Shown: positions 26,412 through 33,937 of the stretch, piece by piece
Position numbering within the stretch: the first letter of the stretch is position 1
Layout: the number at the start of each line of letters is the position of its first letter
Origin: Natronogracilivirga saccharolytica
GTDB taxonomy: Bacteria; Bacteroidota; Rhodothermia; Balneolales; Natronogracilivirgulaceae
Assembly: GCF_017921895.1 (NCBI RefSeq)
Contig: NZ_JAFIDN010000009.1
Coordinates: 62,001 to 126,000, forward strand
Direction of reading: 5' to 3'
Length of the DNA stretch: 64,000 nucleotides
The notes under the pieces: generated by a model
What the model was told of the DNA's origin: nothing
What the model saw: the letters and a program-made list of their open reading frames with translations, nothing else
Databases searched by the model: none
Program-made: the position numbers and the translations under genes

Positions 26412-26428
26412 AATTATATTCTATAATT
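26412..26428. promoter_or_regulatory. A/T-rich palindrome upstream of TetR gene
   Basis: AATTATA-TTC-TATAATT is a perfect 7+3+7 palindrome, 45 bases before the TetR start. It shares the TTCTAT half with the palindrome at 27292, so autoregulation is plausible. Confidence 0.4.
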
Positions 26429-26472
26429 ACACATGCACACTTGTACGCTCCTGCTGAGTTGCCGGGGCCGTC

Positions 26473-27195
26473 ATGCAAGTCAACAGCAAAATCTACAGAA
26501 ACCGGACTATGGCGTATCGCAGATCAGCTTTTATGGAAGAACGGGTTTCCAGGAGAAAACGGCAAATGATCAAAGCCGCCGAGGAACTCATCAGCGAAAA
26601 CGGCTACAAGGCAACGACCATGCAGGATGTGGCCAGAAAAGCGGGGACTTCCATCGGGAATGTCTATTTTTATTTCTCCAACAAGGATGAGATGGTCATG
26701 GAAGTGATTGACCATCTGTGTGAGGAGATCTGGGCTGAAGATGATCTCGAAAAGCTGGATCTGGAGGCCTATCCGCACTACTCCATTGAAGCTCTCGATG
26801 ATTATCTGAAGATCACGGCCCTGTTCAAAAAGAAACATTTTGCCCGGGCCATTCTGGGAGGAGCGACCTATCCGGGTTTCCGTGACAGGATTATTCGCTT
26901 CTTTGAGGAAAAAGCAGTCGACAGGTATTCGAAGTATTCCGATTTTTACAAGGGAGTTGACCGGGAGTTGGCGTTTGCATGCCATTTTGGTTCGGTAGTG
27001 AACGTGATGATGAAAGTGCTGCAGGAGGAACTGGACCGGAGTCCGCAGGAAGTAGGCAAGTTTCTTGCACGCTGGAAGCTTCAGGCCCGGGGCCTGCAGG
27101 CCGATGTTGTTGACCGCGCCATGAACGACCTGGAAACATTAATTTTGCAGATTGAATCTTCCCGGAAAGCGCCTGTGACATCATCATCAGAATAA
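26473..27195 (+). CDS. TetR/AcrR-family transcriptional regulator
   Basis: A 240-residue regulator. The N-terminal helix-turn-helix spans about residues 28-75: KRQMIKAAEELISENGYKAT, TMQDVARKAGTS and IGNVYFYFSNKDEM, a textbook TetR signature. The C-terminal two thirds are helical and would bind an inducer. In-frame ATGs at 26509 and 26533 are alternative starts; the first is uncertain because no good ribosome site is seen. It precedes a TolC-HlyD-permease set and is likely its local repressor. The palindromes at 26412 and 27292 are candidate binding sites. Confidence 0.85.
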   Translation: MQVNSKIYRNRTMAYRRSAFMEERVSRRKRQMIKAAEELISENGYKATTMQDVARKAGTSIGNVYFYFSNKDEMVMEVIDHLCEEIWAEDDLEKLDLEAYPHYSIEALDDYLKITALFKKKHFARAILGGATYPGFRDRIIRFFEEKAVDRYSKYSDFYKGVDRELAFACHFGSVVNVMMKVLQEELDRSPQEVGKFLARWKLQARGLQADVVDRAMNDLETLILQIESSRKAPVTSSSE

Positions 27196-27282
27196 AAAGT
27201 ATTTGAAAAGGGAGTGGGAGGGGTTTTTATGTTACTGATATTAATGTATTTATGTATATTATAGAATTTCGTTCGATTTTTA

Positions 27283-27311
27283 TTGACAAGAATAGAATTA
27301 AGTTCTATATT
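27283..27311 (+). promoter_or_regulatory. Promoter upstream of the efflux genes
   Basis: TTGACA (27283-27288), a 17-base spacer and TATATT (27306-27311), running into TTTG. It fits a classical housekeeping promoter and also resembles the Bacteroidota TAnnTTTG element. The spacer contains the palindrome at 27292. Confidence 0.6.
27292..27308. promoter_or_regulatory. TetR operator candidate
   Basis: ATAGAA-TTAAG-TTCTAT, 6-base arms with a 5-base spacer, lies inside the promoter spacer where a repressor would block RNA polymerase. Related half sites (TAGAATTTCGTTC, GAACGTGATTCTA) flank it. Confidence 0.55.
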
Positions 27312-27417
27312 TTGAATGTCGAACGTGATTCTATATTTGAGAAGGTCGGAGGAAAGTTAACCGCATCTATCTCAGTACACAGTTTTTAAGACTATTACCC
27401 AACATAAACCCCACTAC

Positions 27418-27451
27418 AGGGTCCCGCTTGAATGCGGGGCCTTGTTTTTTT
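27418..27451 (+). terminator. Terminator-like hairpin in the leader of the TolC gene
   Basis: Ten-base stem (27418-27427 with 27434-27443, two G-T wobbles), loop TTGAAT, then G and seven T's. It lies after the promoter at 27283 and 61 bases before the TolC-like ATG, so it would end a leader RNA of about 130 bases unless read through. The remainder of the 316-base gap 27196-27511 holds no reading frame of note. Confidence 0.6.
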
Positions 27452-27511
27452 AAGCCCTTGCAAGTAATCCGTGGGTGAGGTGCGTCTTGAAGACAAAAAG
27501 AATATCAAATT

Positions 27512-28861
27512 ATGAAAACTGAATTTTTAAAATACACGGGGCTGACCATTGTCATCTTACTGATGGTGGTTGATTCAGGAGCTGAGGCGCGCCCGCCGCT
27601 TCAGACGGTTCTGGAAGAGGCTGCCGGAAAAAGCCATACATTGAATATCGGCCGGGCTGAACTGGATAAGGCTCAATTCAAAAGGCATATGGTATATCAG
27701 ACTTACCTGCCAAACGTAGAGTTCAATACAAGTTTCCGGTCTCTGGATGAGAGGATTCAGTTTCAGGCAGATCCGGTATCGTTTCCGCTGCCCGGAGGAA
27801 ACGATTTGCAGGTTCAGGTACCACCCGTCACCCTGCAGGACCGCAACACATTCAGAGCCAATGTAGAGGTAACACAGGTTTTATTTACGGGATTCAAGGT
27901 TCCACGATTGGGCCGGGCGGCACGGCACGGAGAGCAGGCTGCAGAATGGAGCATGGAAGCAGACAAGCAGGAGCTTCTGAAGGAGGTAACAGAGGCCTAT
28001 GACAAACTCGCACTCCTGGATCAGTCGCTGAAGGTGATAGACCGCGCCGATGAGCGCCTTGAAGAAGAACAGCGGGTTGCCGACCAGGCATACGAAGAGG
28101 GGCTGATCCCCGCATTTGATCTGACCCGCCTGCGCATTGCACAGCGGGATCTGGAAAAGCAGCGGATTGGCATTGAAGGCAAAAGAGAGCTTGCCGCGCG
28201 AAATCTGGAGCATCTGAGCGGGATTGGATGGGAGCAATTTCTGGAAGATACTTCGGAACTGTCCCTCATTGCCATTGACCCGGCTAATCTCAAACCGGAC
28301 AACAGGCCGGAAATAAAGGCACTTGAAGAAGCAGGCCGTGCAGCTGACCAGAAATACCGCGCTGCGAGATCAGATTACCTGCCGGAAGTTTACGCCTTTT
28401 TCCGGCAGGAATTGTATGAGGATGACCTCTCCGTCCTGGAACCCACCAGGGCAATGGGTGTGGGACTCCGCTGGAATGTGTTCGACGGATTCAACCGGTC
28501 CAGAAAAGTTCAGAAGGCAGAACGCGACCGGATTATTGCCCGGGAGCGTCTGGAAGAGGTCACTTCGTTGTCGTCACTGGATCAGAAGCAGGCTGAGGTA
28601 AAGTTTTCGGTGGCAGATCAGCAGCTGCGGGTTTCGGAAGAAACATTGAAGGATGCCCGCACATCACTCCGTCTTTCCCGGGAGCGCTACCGCCTGGGAC
28701 TGGGTCCGGTTTCCGAGCAGCTGGAAGCGGAAACCGATTATCAGAAAGCAGAACTGGACTGGCTGGAGGCTGTTTATGACCAGCGCAGGGCGGCCATCGA
28801 CCTGCTTCGGGCCTCCGGCACCATGTCTGTCGATCGCATTGTGATGCTGGAACAAAACTAA
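27512..28861 (+). CDS. TolC-family outer-membrane efflux channel
   Basis: A 449-residue exported protein. Signal peptide 1-26. It shows the long alternating coiled-coil helices and two-fold repeat of outer-membrane factors: AELDKAQFKRHM, then EVTEAYDKLALLDQSLKVID in the first half and LRLSRERYRLGLGPVSEQLEAETDYQKAE in the second (quoted in parts). A trimer would form the channel through the outer membrane and periplasm. It is followed by a HlyD-type adaptor and an ABC-2 permease, giving a three-part exporter. The gene is likely controlled by the TetR protein upstream. Confidence 0.86.
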   Translation: MKTEFLKYTGLTIVILLMVVDSGAEARPPLQTVLEEAAGKSHTLNIGRAELDKAQFKRHMVYQTYLPNVEFNTSFRSLDERIQFQADPVSFPLPGGNDLQVQVPPVTLQDRNTFRANVEVTQVLFTGFKVPRLGRAARHGEQAAEWSMEADKQELLKEVTEAYDKLALLDQSLKVIDRADERLEEEQRVADQAYEEGLIPAFDLTRLRIAQRDLEKQRIGIEGKRELAARNLEHLSGIGWEQFLEDTSELSLIAIDPANLKPDNRPEIKALEEAGRAADQKYRAARSDYLPEVYAFFRQELYEDDLSVLEPTRAMGVGLRWNVFDGFNRSRKVQKAERDRIIARERLEEVTSLSSLDQKQAEVKFSVADQQLRVSEETLKDARTSLRLSRERYRLGLGPVSEQLEAETDYQKAELDWLEAVYDQRRAAIDLLRASGTMSVDRIVMLEQN

Positions 28862-28903
28862 CTCGTTCATTCAAATTCAGAATAAAACCCGGGAGAACGT
28901 ATC

Positions 28904-29902
28904 GTGAATAGAAAAAAAATTATCATAGCAATTCTTGCAGTTGTCATTATTGTTTCGGGAGTTTCACTTGCGGTAATGGCAGGCAGACAGTATGAAAAAG
29001 ACCGTGAAGGTCCGCTGGAAGGAAAAGTCAAGCTGGAGTCTGTATATCTTGCTCCCAAAGTGCCCGGACGCATTGAATCGGTTGCGGTTCGGGAAGGAGA
29101 GCAGGTGGATGAAGGGGACACGCTGCTGATCATTGATGTCCCTGAAATAGAAGCCAGACTCGACCAGGCCCGGGGCGCGCTGTCATCGGCCAGAGCGCAG
29201 TACCAGAAGGCGAAAAGCGGGGCAACCGAATTTGACCGCCGGAGGGTTCAGGCCAAAGTTGATGCGGCAGAGTCTCAGTACTCATTTGCCAAAGCAAGTT
29301 ACCGCCGGATGGAAAACATGTTCAACGACTCGCTTATCGCAGCACAGGAATACGATAAAATCCGTTCGAAATATGAATCCGCCCGGTCGCAGCTTGAAGC
29401 GGCTGAAGCAAAAAAGGAAGATGTGGATACCGGTGTCCGTTCGGAAAAAATCGAGATGGCACGTGGTGACTATGAGCGGGCCAAAGCGGCATTCCGGGAG
29501 GCTGAAACCGCATATGACGACAGGGTCATAACGGCCCCGAAACCGATGCGGATCCAGTCCGTAATGCTTCAAAGGGGTGAACTGGCCACTCCGGGGTACA
29601 ATCTCTTTTCAGGATACGATACTGAGTCCACCAAAATCCGGTTTACCGTGCCGGAATCGAAAATGAACGAATTTGAAGTCGGACAGACCCACAGTATGGA
29701 GGCTCCTTTTGACAGCAGAACTTTCAGGGTGACGCTCGATCGCATCCAGCCGCTGCCGGACTATGCCTCAATCACTTCCATGTATCCCCGGCATGAACTT
29801 GGCGAAACGGTGTACGAACTCTATTTCCGTCCGGTTCCCGGCGAATCAACGGGTGAGCTGCATCACAATATGACGTTTCTGCTGAAAGGGGCGGGCGAGT
29901 GA
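28904..29902 (+). CDS. HlyD-family membrane fusion protein
   Basis: A 332-residue adaptor that starts at GTG 28904, supported by a GGGAG ribosome site 9 bases upstream and an N-terminal membrane helix (residues 4-27). It has a biotinyl-lipoyl-like half VAVREGEQVDEGDTLLII, a coiled-coil hairpin (about 85-190) and the second half VITAPKPMRIQSVMLQRGE, closed by a beta-barrel. It would link the inner-membrane permease to the TolC-like channel. The nearest style is E. coli YhiI/YbhG. Confidence 0.85.
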   Translation: MNRKKIIIAILAVVIIVSGVSLAVMAGRQYEKDREGPLEGKVKLESVYLAPKVPGRIESVAVREGEQVDEGDTLLIIDVPEIEARLDQARGALSSARAQYQKAKSGATEFDRRRVQAKVDAAESQYSFAKASYRRMENMFNDSLIAAQEYDKIRSKYESARSQLEAAEAKKEDVDTGVRSEKIEMARGDYERAKAAFREAETAYDDRVITAPKPMRIQSVMLQRGELATPGYNLFSGYDTESTKIRFTVPESKMNEFEVGQTHSMEAPFDSRTFRVTLDRIQPLPDYASITSMYPRHELGETVYELYFRPVPGESTGELHHNMTFLLKGAGE

Positions 29903-30029
29903 TGCTGTCCGGATTCTGTGGAGGCTGCTGTTTCTTCCCCGGAATCCGCATCGCATCCTGAGCACAAAAAAGCAATCAGAACACTTCACCGGCCTGACAG
30001 AAATGGTCTGACAGGCAAACTTTGTAATC

Positions 30030-31232
30030 ATGTCGTTTTTCCGAATTTTCTTCAATATAGTGATCCGCGAGTTTCATAAGTTCTCCAGGAACTCGGTGGC
30101 ACTGGCTATCTTTCTGGGAGCGCCGCTGCTCTATGGCCCGTTGTTCGGTATGCTGTACAAGGATGCGCAGCTGTATGACACACCCATAGCCGTTGTCAAT
30201 GAAGACGGCGGCATTCTTGCCGACCGGATCATTGACGCGCTTGATGACAATGAAAATATTAGGGTCAGCGGAGTTTACGGCGATGAATCAGGTTTGAACG
30301 ATGCATTCATCACGGGTGATGTTTATGCGATTGTGACCATTCCCCGCAATTTTGAGTCGGACGTTCAGCACAGCAGGGGGGCCGAAGTGCATGTGAATAT
30401 GAATGCGATGAACATGGTTGTGACCAACTACACCAGCAGGGCGATTCAGCAGGTCCTTGCAACCATGGATGCCGGTGTCAGGATCGAATCGCTGAGAAAG
30501 TCCGGTGTACCCGCGCAGTTGGCCGAAAAGCAGCACAGTGCCTTTTCAACAACGTTCAGCCGCTACTTCAACCCGTCAAACAACTATCTGATTTTTTTAC
30601 TTCCCGGTCTGCTCGGGATGGTCCTGCAGCAGGTGTTCCTGCTGGTTCTGGCCATTGCCTTCAGCCAGGAATTTGAAGAGAACACGTTTATAGAGCTGGT
30701 AGGGCAGACGCGATCTACATTTCTGATTCTTCTTGCCAAGTCGTTTCCGTACTGGATCATGGGTATGCTCATGTGGCTGTTCAGTCTTCACGGAATAATG
30801 CAGGCGTTTGATATCCCGATTGACGGGCGTCTCTGGGGGATTTACCTGTTCTCCTTCCTGTTCGTGATGGCCATGAGCAGCATCGGCATCATGGTCAGCG
30901 CGGCGATTCCCTCACAGCTCAAAGCCACTGAAGTACTCATGGTAATTGCAGCACCGGCATTCCTTGTCAGCGGTTTTACCTGGCCGCTGTATCAGATGCC
31001 GGGAACGGTGCAGGCTATCGCGCATCTGATTCCCACCACGCATTTCCTGGAGGGATTCCGGAAAATGATCCTGGCCGGTGCCCAGCTTGAGCATCTGCAA
31101 AATGAGGTTCTCTGGCTGGTAATGCTCACACTTATACCCTATTTCCTTACACTGCTCATTATCAAGAGACGTGTCCGCATTACGGAAGAGCACTATGCCG
31201 CCCAGCTGAGCATTCAGGGAAGTGAAAGCTGA
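30030..31232 (+). CDS. ABC-2 type permease (YhhJ/YbhR-like)
   Basis: A 400-residue inner-membrane protein. One N-terminal helix (residues 22-42) is followed by a large periplasmic domain (about 45-180) and five or six C-terminal helices (about 185-385). It includes FVMAMSSIGIMVSA and PAFLVSGFTWPLYQMP, typical of ABC-2 permeases of drug or lipid exporters. Such systems usually need a separate ATPase gene, and none is seen from 26275 to 33619. Either the ATPase is elsewhere or this permease works with another partner. The gene is 127 bases after the adaptor, a gap with no terminator. Confidence 0.83.
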   Translation: MSFFRIFFNIVIREFHKFSRNSVALAIFLGAPLLYGPLFGMLYKDAQLYDTPIAVVNEDGGILADRIIDALDDNENIRVSGVYGDESGLNDAFITGDVYAIVTIPRNFESDVQHSRGAEVHVNMNAMNMVVTNYTSRAIQQVLATMDAGVRIESLRKSGVPAQLAEKQHSAFSTTFSRYFNPSNNYLIFLLPGLLGMVLQQVFLLVLAIAFSQEFEENTFIELVGQTRSTFLILLAKSFPYWIMGMLMWLFSLHGIMQAFDIPIDGRLWGIYLFSFLFVMAMSSIGIMVSAAIPSQLKATEVLMVIAAPAFLVSGFTWPLYQMPGTVQAIAHLIPTTHFLEGFRKMILAGAQLEHLQNEVLWLVMLTLIPYFLTLLIIKRRVRITEEHYAAQLSIQGSES

Positions 31233-31303
31233 ACGCGGAGTGGTTAAAGCTGAATCCGGCGATCTGTCACGTGCGGTGACAGCAGCAAGGTAAGTCTGAA
31301 ATC

Positions 31304-31343
31304 AAAAAAAAAGGATCATCCGGTTGAGGATGATCCTTTTTTT
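31304..31343. terminator. Bidirectional Rho-independent terminator
   Basis: GGATCATCC and GGATGATCC form a 9-base stem with A9 before and T7 after, so it works for the permease (+) and the M3 peptidase (-). Immediately after, TTTTTGAATCTGGTGC is tandemly repeated twice (31339-31370) with a partial third copy. Confidence 0.85.
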
Positions 31344-31405
31344 GAATCTGGTGCTTTTTGAATCTGGTGCTTTTTGAAACTGATGTTTCAGGAAACTTTC
31401 GCGGT

Positions 31406-33619
31406 TCAGGGTTTTACTTCCAGTCCGCGGCGCCGGAGCAGTGCTTCAACACCGGGTTCTTCACCGCGGAAGTCAAGGTACAAGTCCATTGCTTCCCTGC
31501 TGCCGCCACGCGACAGGATGGTTTCACGGTAGTGGTCGCCGTTCTCGCGGGTGAGTCCGCCCCGCTCCTGAATATATTCAAAGGCGTCAGCCGCCAGTAC
31601 TTCACTCCAGATATAGGCATAGTAGTTGGCCGAGTATCCGCCTGAAAAAATGTGCGCAAAATAGGGTGATTTGTATCGCGGCGGAACCGGCTTGTAATCA
31701 AGGTCATATTTGGCCATGGCCTGGTTTTCGAAAGCAATGACGTCGTCCGGTATTTCATCCGGCGGGAGTGTGTGCCACTCCATGTCGATCATGGTTGCCG
31801 CGAGGTACTCCTGGGTCTCAAAGCCCTGGTTGAACTCTCTGGCAGCAATCACACGATCAAGAAGGTCTTCTGGAATCTGCTCACCGGTTTCATAGTGAAT
31901 GGCATAGTTGGCCAGCACTTCCGGATGAATCGCCCAGTCTTCTTCAAAAGTGGATGGAAATTCGACAAAATCACGGGGTACCGATGTCATCGCCTGCGAG
32001 GGATACTTCACATCCGAAAACAGGCCGTGCACGCCGTGGCCCATCTCGTGGAAAAGCGTGGTGACATTGTCAAAACTGATCAGTGCCGGCTCGCCTTCTG
32101 CCGGACGCGATATGTTCAGTACATTAACAATTACCGGCTTTTTGTCATGAAGGTGTGACTGTCCGACGAACGAGCTCATCCAGGCACCGCCACGCTTGGA
32201 ATCCCTTTCGAAGTAATCGGCATAAAACAGACCGAGCTGTTCGCCGTCCTCATCATACACATTAAACACCCGCACATCTTCGTGATAGACGGGCAGGTCG
32301 AACCGTTCTTCAAAAGAGATGCCGTACAGGCGGTTCATCGTGTAAAAAACGCCATCCTCAAGCACTCTGTTCAGTTCGAAATAGGGTCGTACCTCTTCAT
32401 CATCAATGTCGTATTCGGATTCACGGACGCGTTCTGCATAATACTCCCAGTCCCACGGCATGACCTCGTCATCGATGCCGTCTTCCAGCATTTTCTGACG
32501 TATCATCTCCGCTTCGCGCTCGGTATTGGCCCGGACGGACGGGATCAGGTCCGTAAGCATATCAAGAACATTGCCCGGGGTTTCTGCAGTTTGCGGGTCG
32601 ATGGCATATTCAGCGTAGTTTTCGTATCCGAGCAGCTGCGCCCGCTCTGCACGAAGCTCAGCCAGGCGGAGGACCATCGGCCGTGTATCGATACCGTCAT
32701 TTTCACCGGTACCGCGGTTAGCAGAAGCCTCCCAGACGCGTCGCCGCACATCACGGTCTTTCAGGCTGGTGAGGATGGGTACCCGGGTCGTATTGGTGAT
32801 CGAAAGCAGGTATTTTCCTTCGTGGTCACGATCTGCTGCAGCTTCTCTGGCAGCGGCAATCCGGTCGGAACTGAGTCCCTCCAGGTCGCTTTCATCCTCA
32901 ATGATAACCGCCCGCTCACTGGTCATGGCCAGAAGTTTTTCCTGAAACTCGGTGGTCAGTGAGGAGAGTTCGCTGTTGATTTCCCGGATGCGTTTCTGCT
33001 CCTCTTCGTCCAGCAGGGCGCCGGCACGCACAAACTGGCGGTGGGTGTCTTTCAGGAGTTTTTCGGATGCCTCATCAAGGCCGAGATCCTCTTTTTGCTC
33101 ATAGAGCGTTTCGATACGCCCGAACAAATCGCTGTTGAGCCGGATATTATCGGAATGGTCGGAAAACTTCGGAGCCATTTCCGACTGGATCTCCTGGATC
33201 TTTTCATTGGTATGGGAAGATGTCATATTGAAAAACACACGCTGCACACGGGTAAGCAGCTCACCGCTGTGTTCCATCGCAACGATGGTATTTTCAAATG
33301 TCGGCGGCTCCGGGTTGCCGGCGATCGCTTCTATCTCTTCCATTTGCTGCGCCATCCCGGCCTCCATTGCCGGCTGATAGTGCTTCTCACTTATCGATTT
33401 GAAATCAGGTGCTTCAAAGGGGAGTGAGCTCGGTTTTGAAAAGGGGTTGTCTTCTGAAAGCATGGCTTCGGAGGAATATTCCACTGTATCTAGAATGTGT
33501 GTGTGATCGGTGTCAGCCCGGGGTTCGCCGGTGTCGGCAACGGGCTCCCCGGCATCCGGTGAGCAGGCAGCAGCCCACATCAGCCCGCCGAGAAGAAATA
33601 CGGTCAATAGGTTTTTCAT
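31406..33619 (-). CDS. dcp: M3-family metallopeptidase lipoprotein (peptidyl-dipeptidase Dcp-like)
   Basis: A 737-residue zinc peptidase. The lipobox AAAC with Cys19 predicts lipid anchoring, followed by an acidic linker. The thimet/Dcp catalytic domain has HEMGH (His524, Glu525, His528), with downstream FVEFPSTFEEDWA for the third zinc ligand region. The C-terminal PRYKSPYFAHIFSGGYSANYYAYIWS is characteristic of the dipeptidyl carboxypeptidase branch (quoted in parts). It removes C-terminal dipeptides from short peptides. Envelope location suggests nutrition or signal-peptide and muropeptide stem trimming. It is transcribed away from alaS. Confidence 0.9.
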   Translation of the reverse strand: MKNLLTVFLLGGLMWAAACSPDAGEPVADTGEPRADTDHTHILDTVEYSSEAMLSEDNPFSKPSSLPFEAPDFKSISEKHYQPAMEAGMAQQMEEIEAIAGNPEPPTFENTIVAMEHSGELLTRVQRVFFNMTSSHTNEKIQEIQSEMAPKFSDHSDNIRLNSDLFGRIETLYEQKEDLGLDEASEKLLKDTHRQFVRAGALLDEEEQKRIREINSELSSLTTEFQEKLLAMTSERAVIIEDESDLEGLSSDRIAAAREAAADRDHEGKYLLSITNTTRVPILTSLKDRDVRRRVWEASANRGTGENDGIDTRPMVLRLAELRAERAQLLGYENYAEYAIDPQTAETPGNVLDMLTDLIPSVRANTEREAEMIRQKMLEDGIDDEVMPWDWEYYAERVRESEYDIDDEEVRPYFELNRVLEDGVFYTMNRLYGISFEERFDLPVYHEDVRVFNVYDEDGEQLGLFYADYFERDSKRGGAWMSSFVGQSHLHDKKPVIVNVLNISRPAEGEPALISFDNVTTLFHEMGHGVHGLFSDVKYPSQAMTSVPRDFVEFPSTFEEDWAIHPEVLANYAIHYETGEQIPEDLLDRVIAAREFNQGFETQEYLAATMIDMEWHTLPPDEIPDDVIAFENQAMAKYDLDYKPVPPRYKSPYFAHIFSGGYSANYYAYIWSEVLAADAFEYIQERGGLTRENGDHYRETILSRGGSREAMDLYLDFRGEEPGVEALLRRRGLEVKP

Positions 33620-33937
33620 GATAATTGTAGCGTTATTGTTGAATATTTTGACATGTGCAAAACAATCTTGTCAATATACGAAATGCTTTGCGTGATTCAC
33701 TACCATTGCAGCCGCAAATAAATTATCCGTGTGGCTTGCAATGTGTGCAATATCTCAATGAAAGCTTGTTATGCAATGCTGTCTCATGAAGGACCGGCTG
33801 CCTTTTACATACTCAGCTTCAAGCATATATCACCAGTATTTATTATCTTATCAGGCTTTACACATATCGTTCTGAAGATGCGTGCAGGCTGATAAACGCA
33901 TCCAGAAAACCTAATAACAAACGAAACTGAGTACTGA
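33620..33937. other. Divergent promoter region of the M3 peptidase and alaS
   Basis: 318 bases without a supported gene. On the minus strand a TTGACA (plus-strand TGTCAA at 33672-33677) points toward the peptidase gene. The alaS side is A/T-rich, but I cannot place a promoter confidently and see no T-box-like terminator. Confidence 0.4.
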
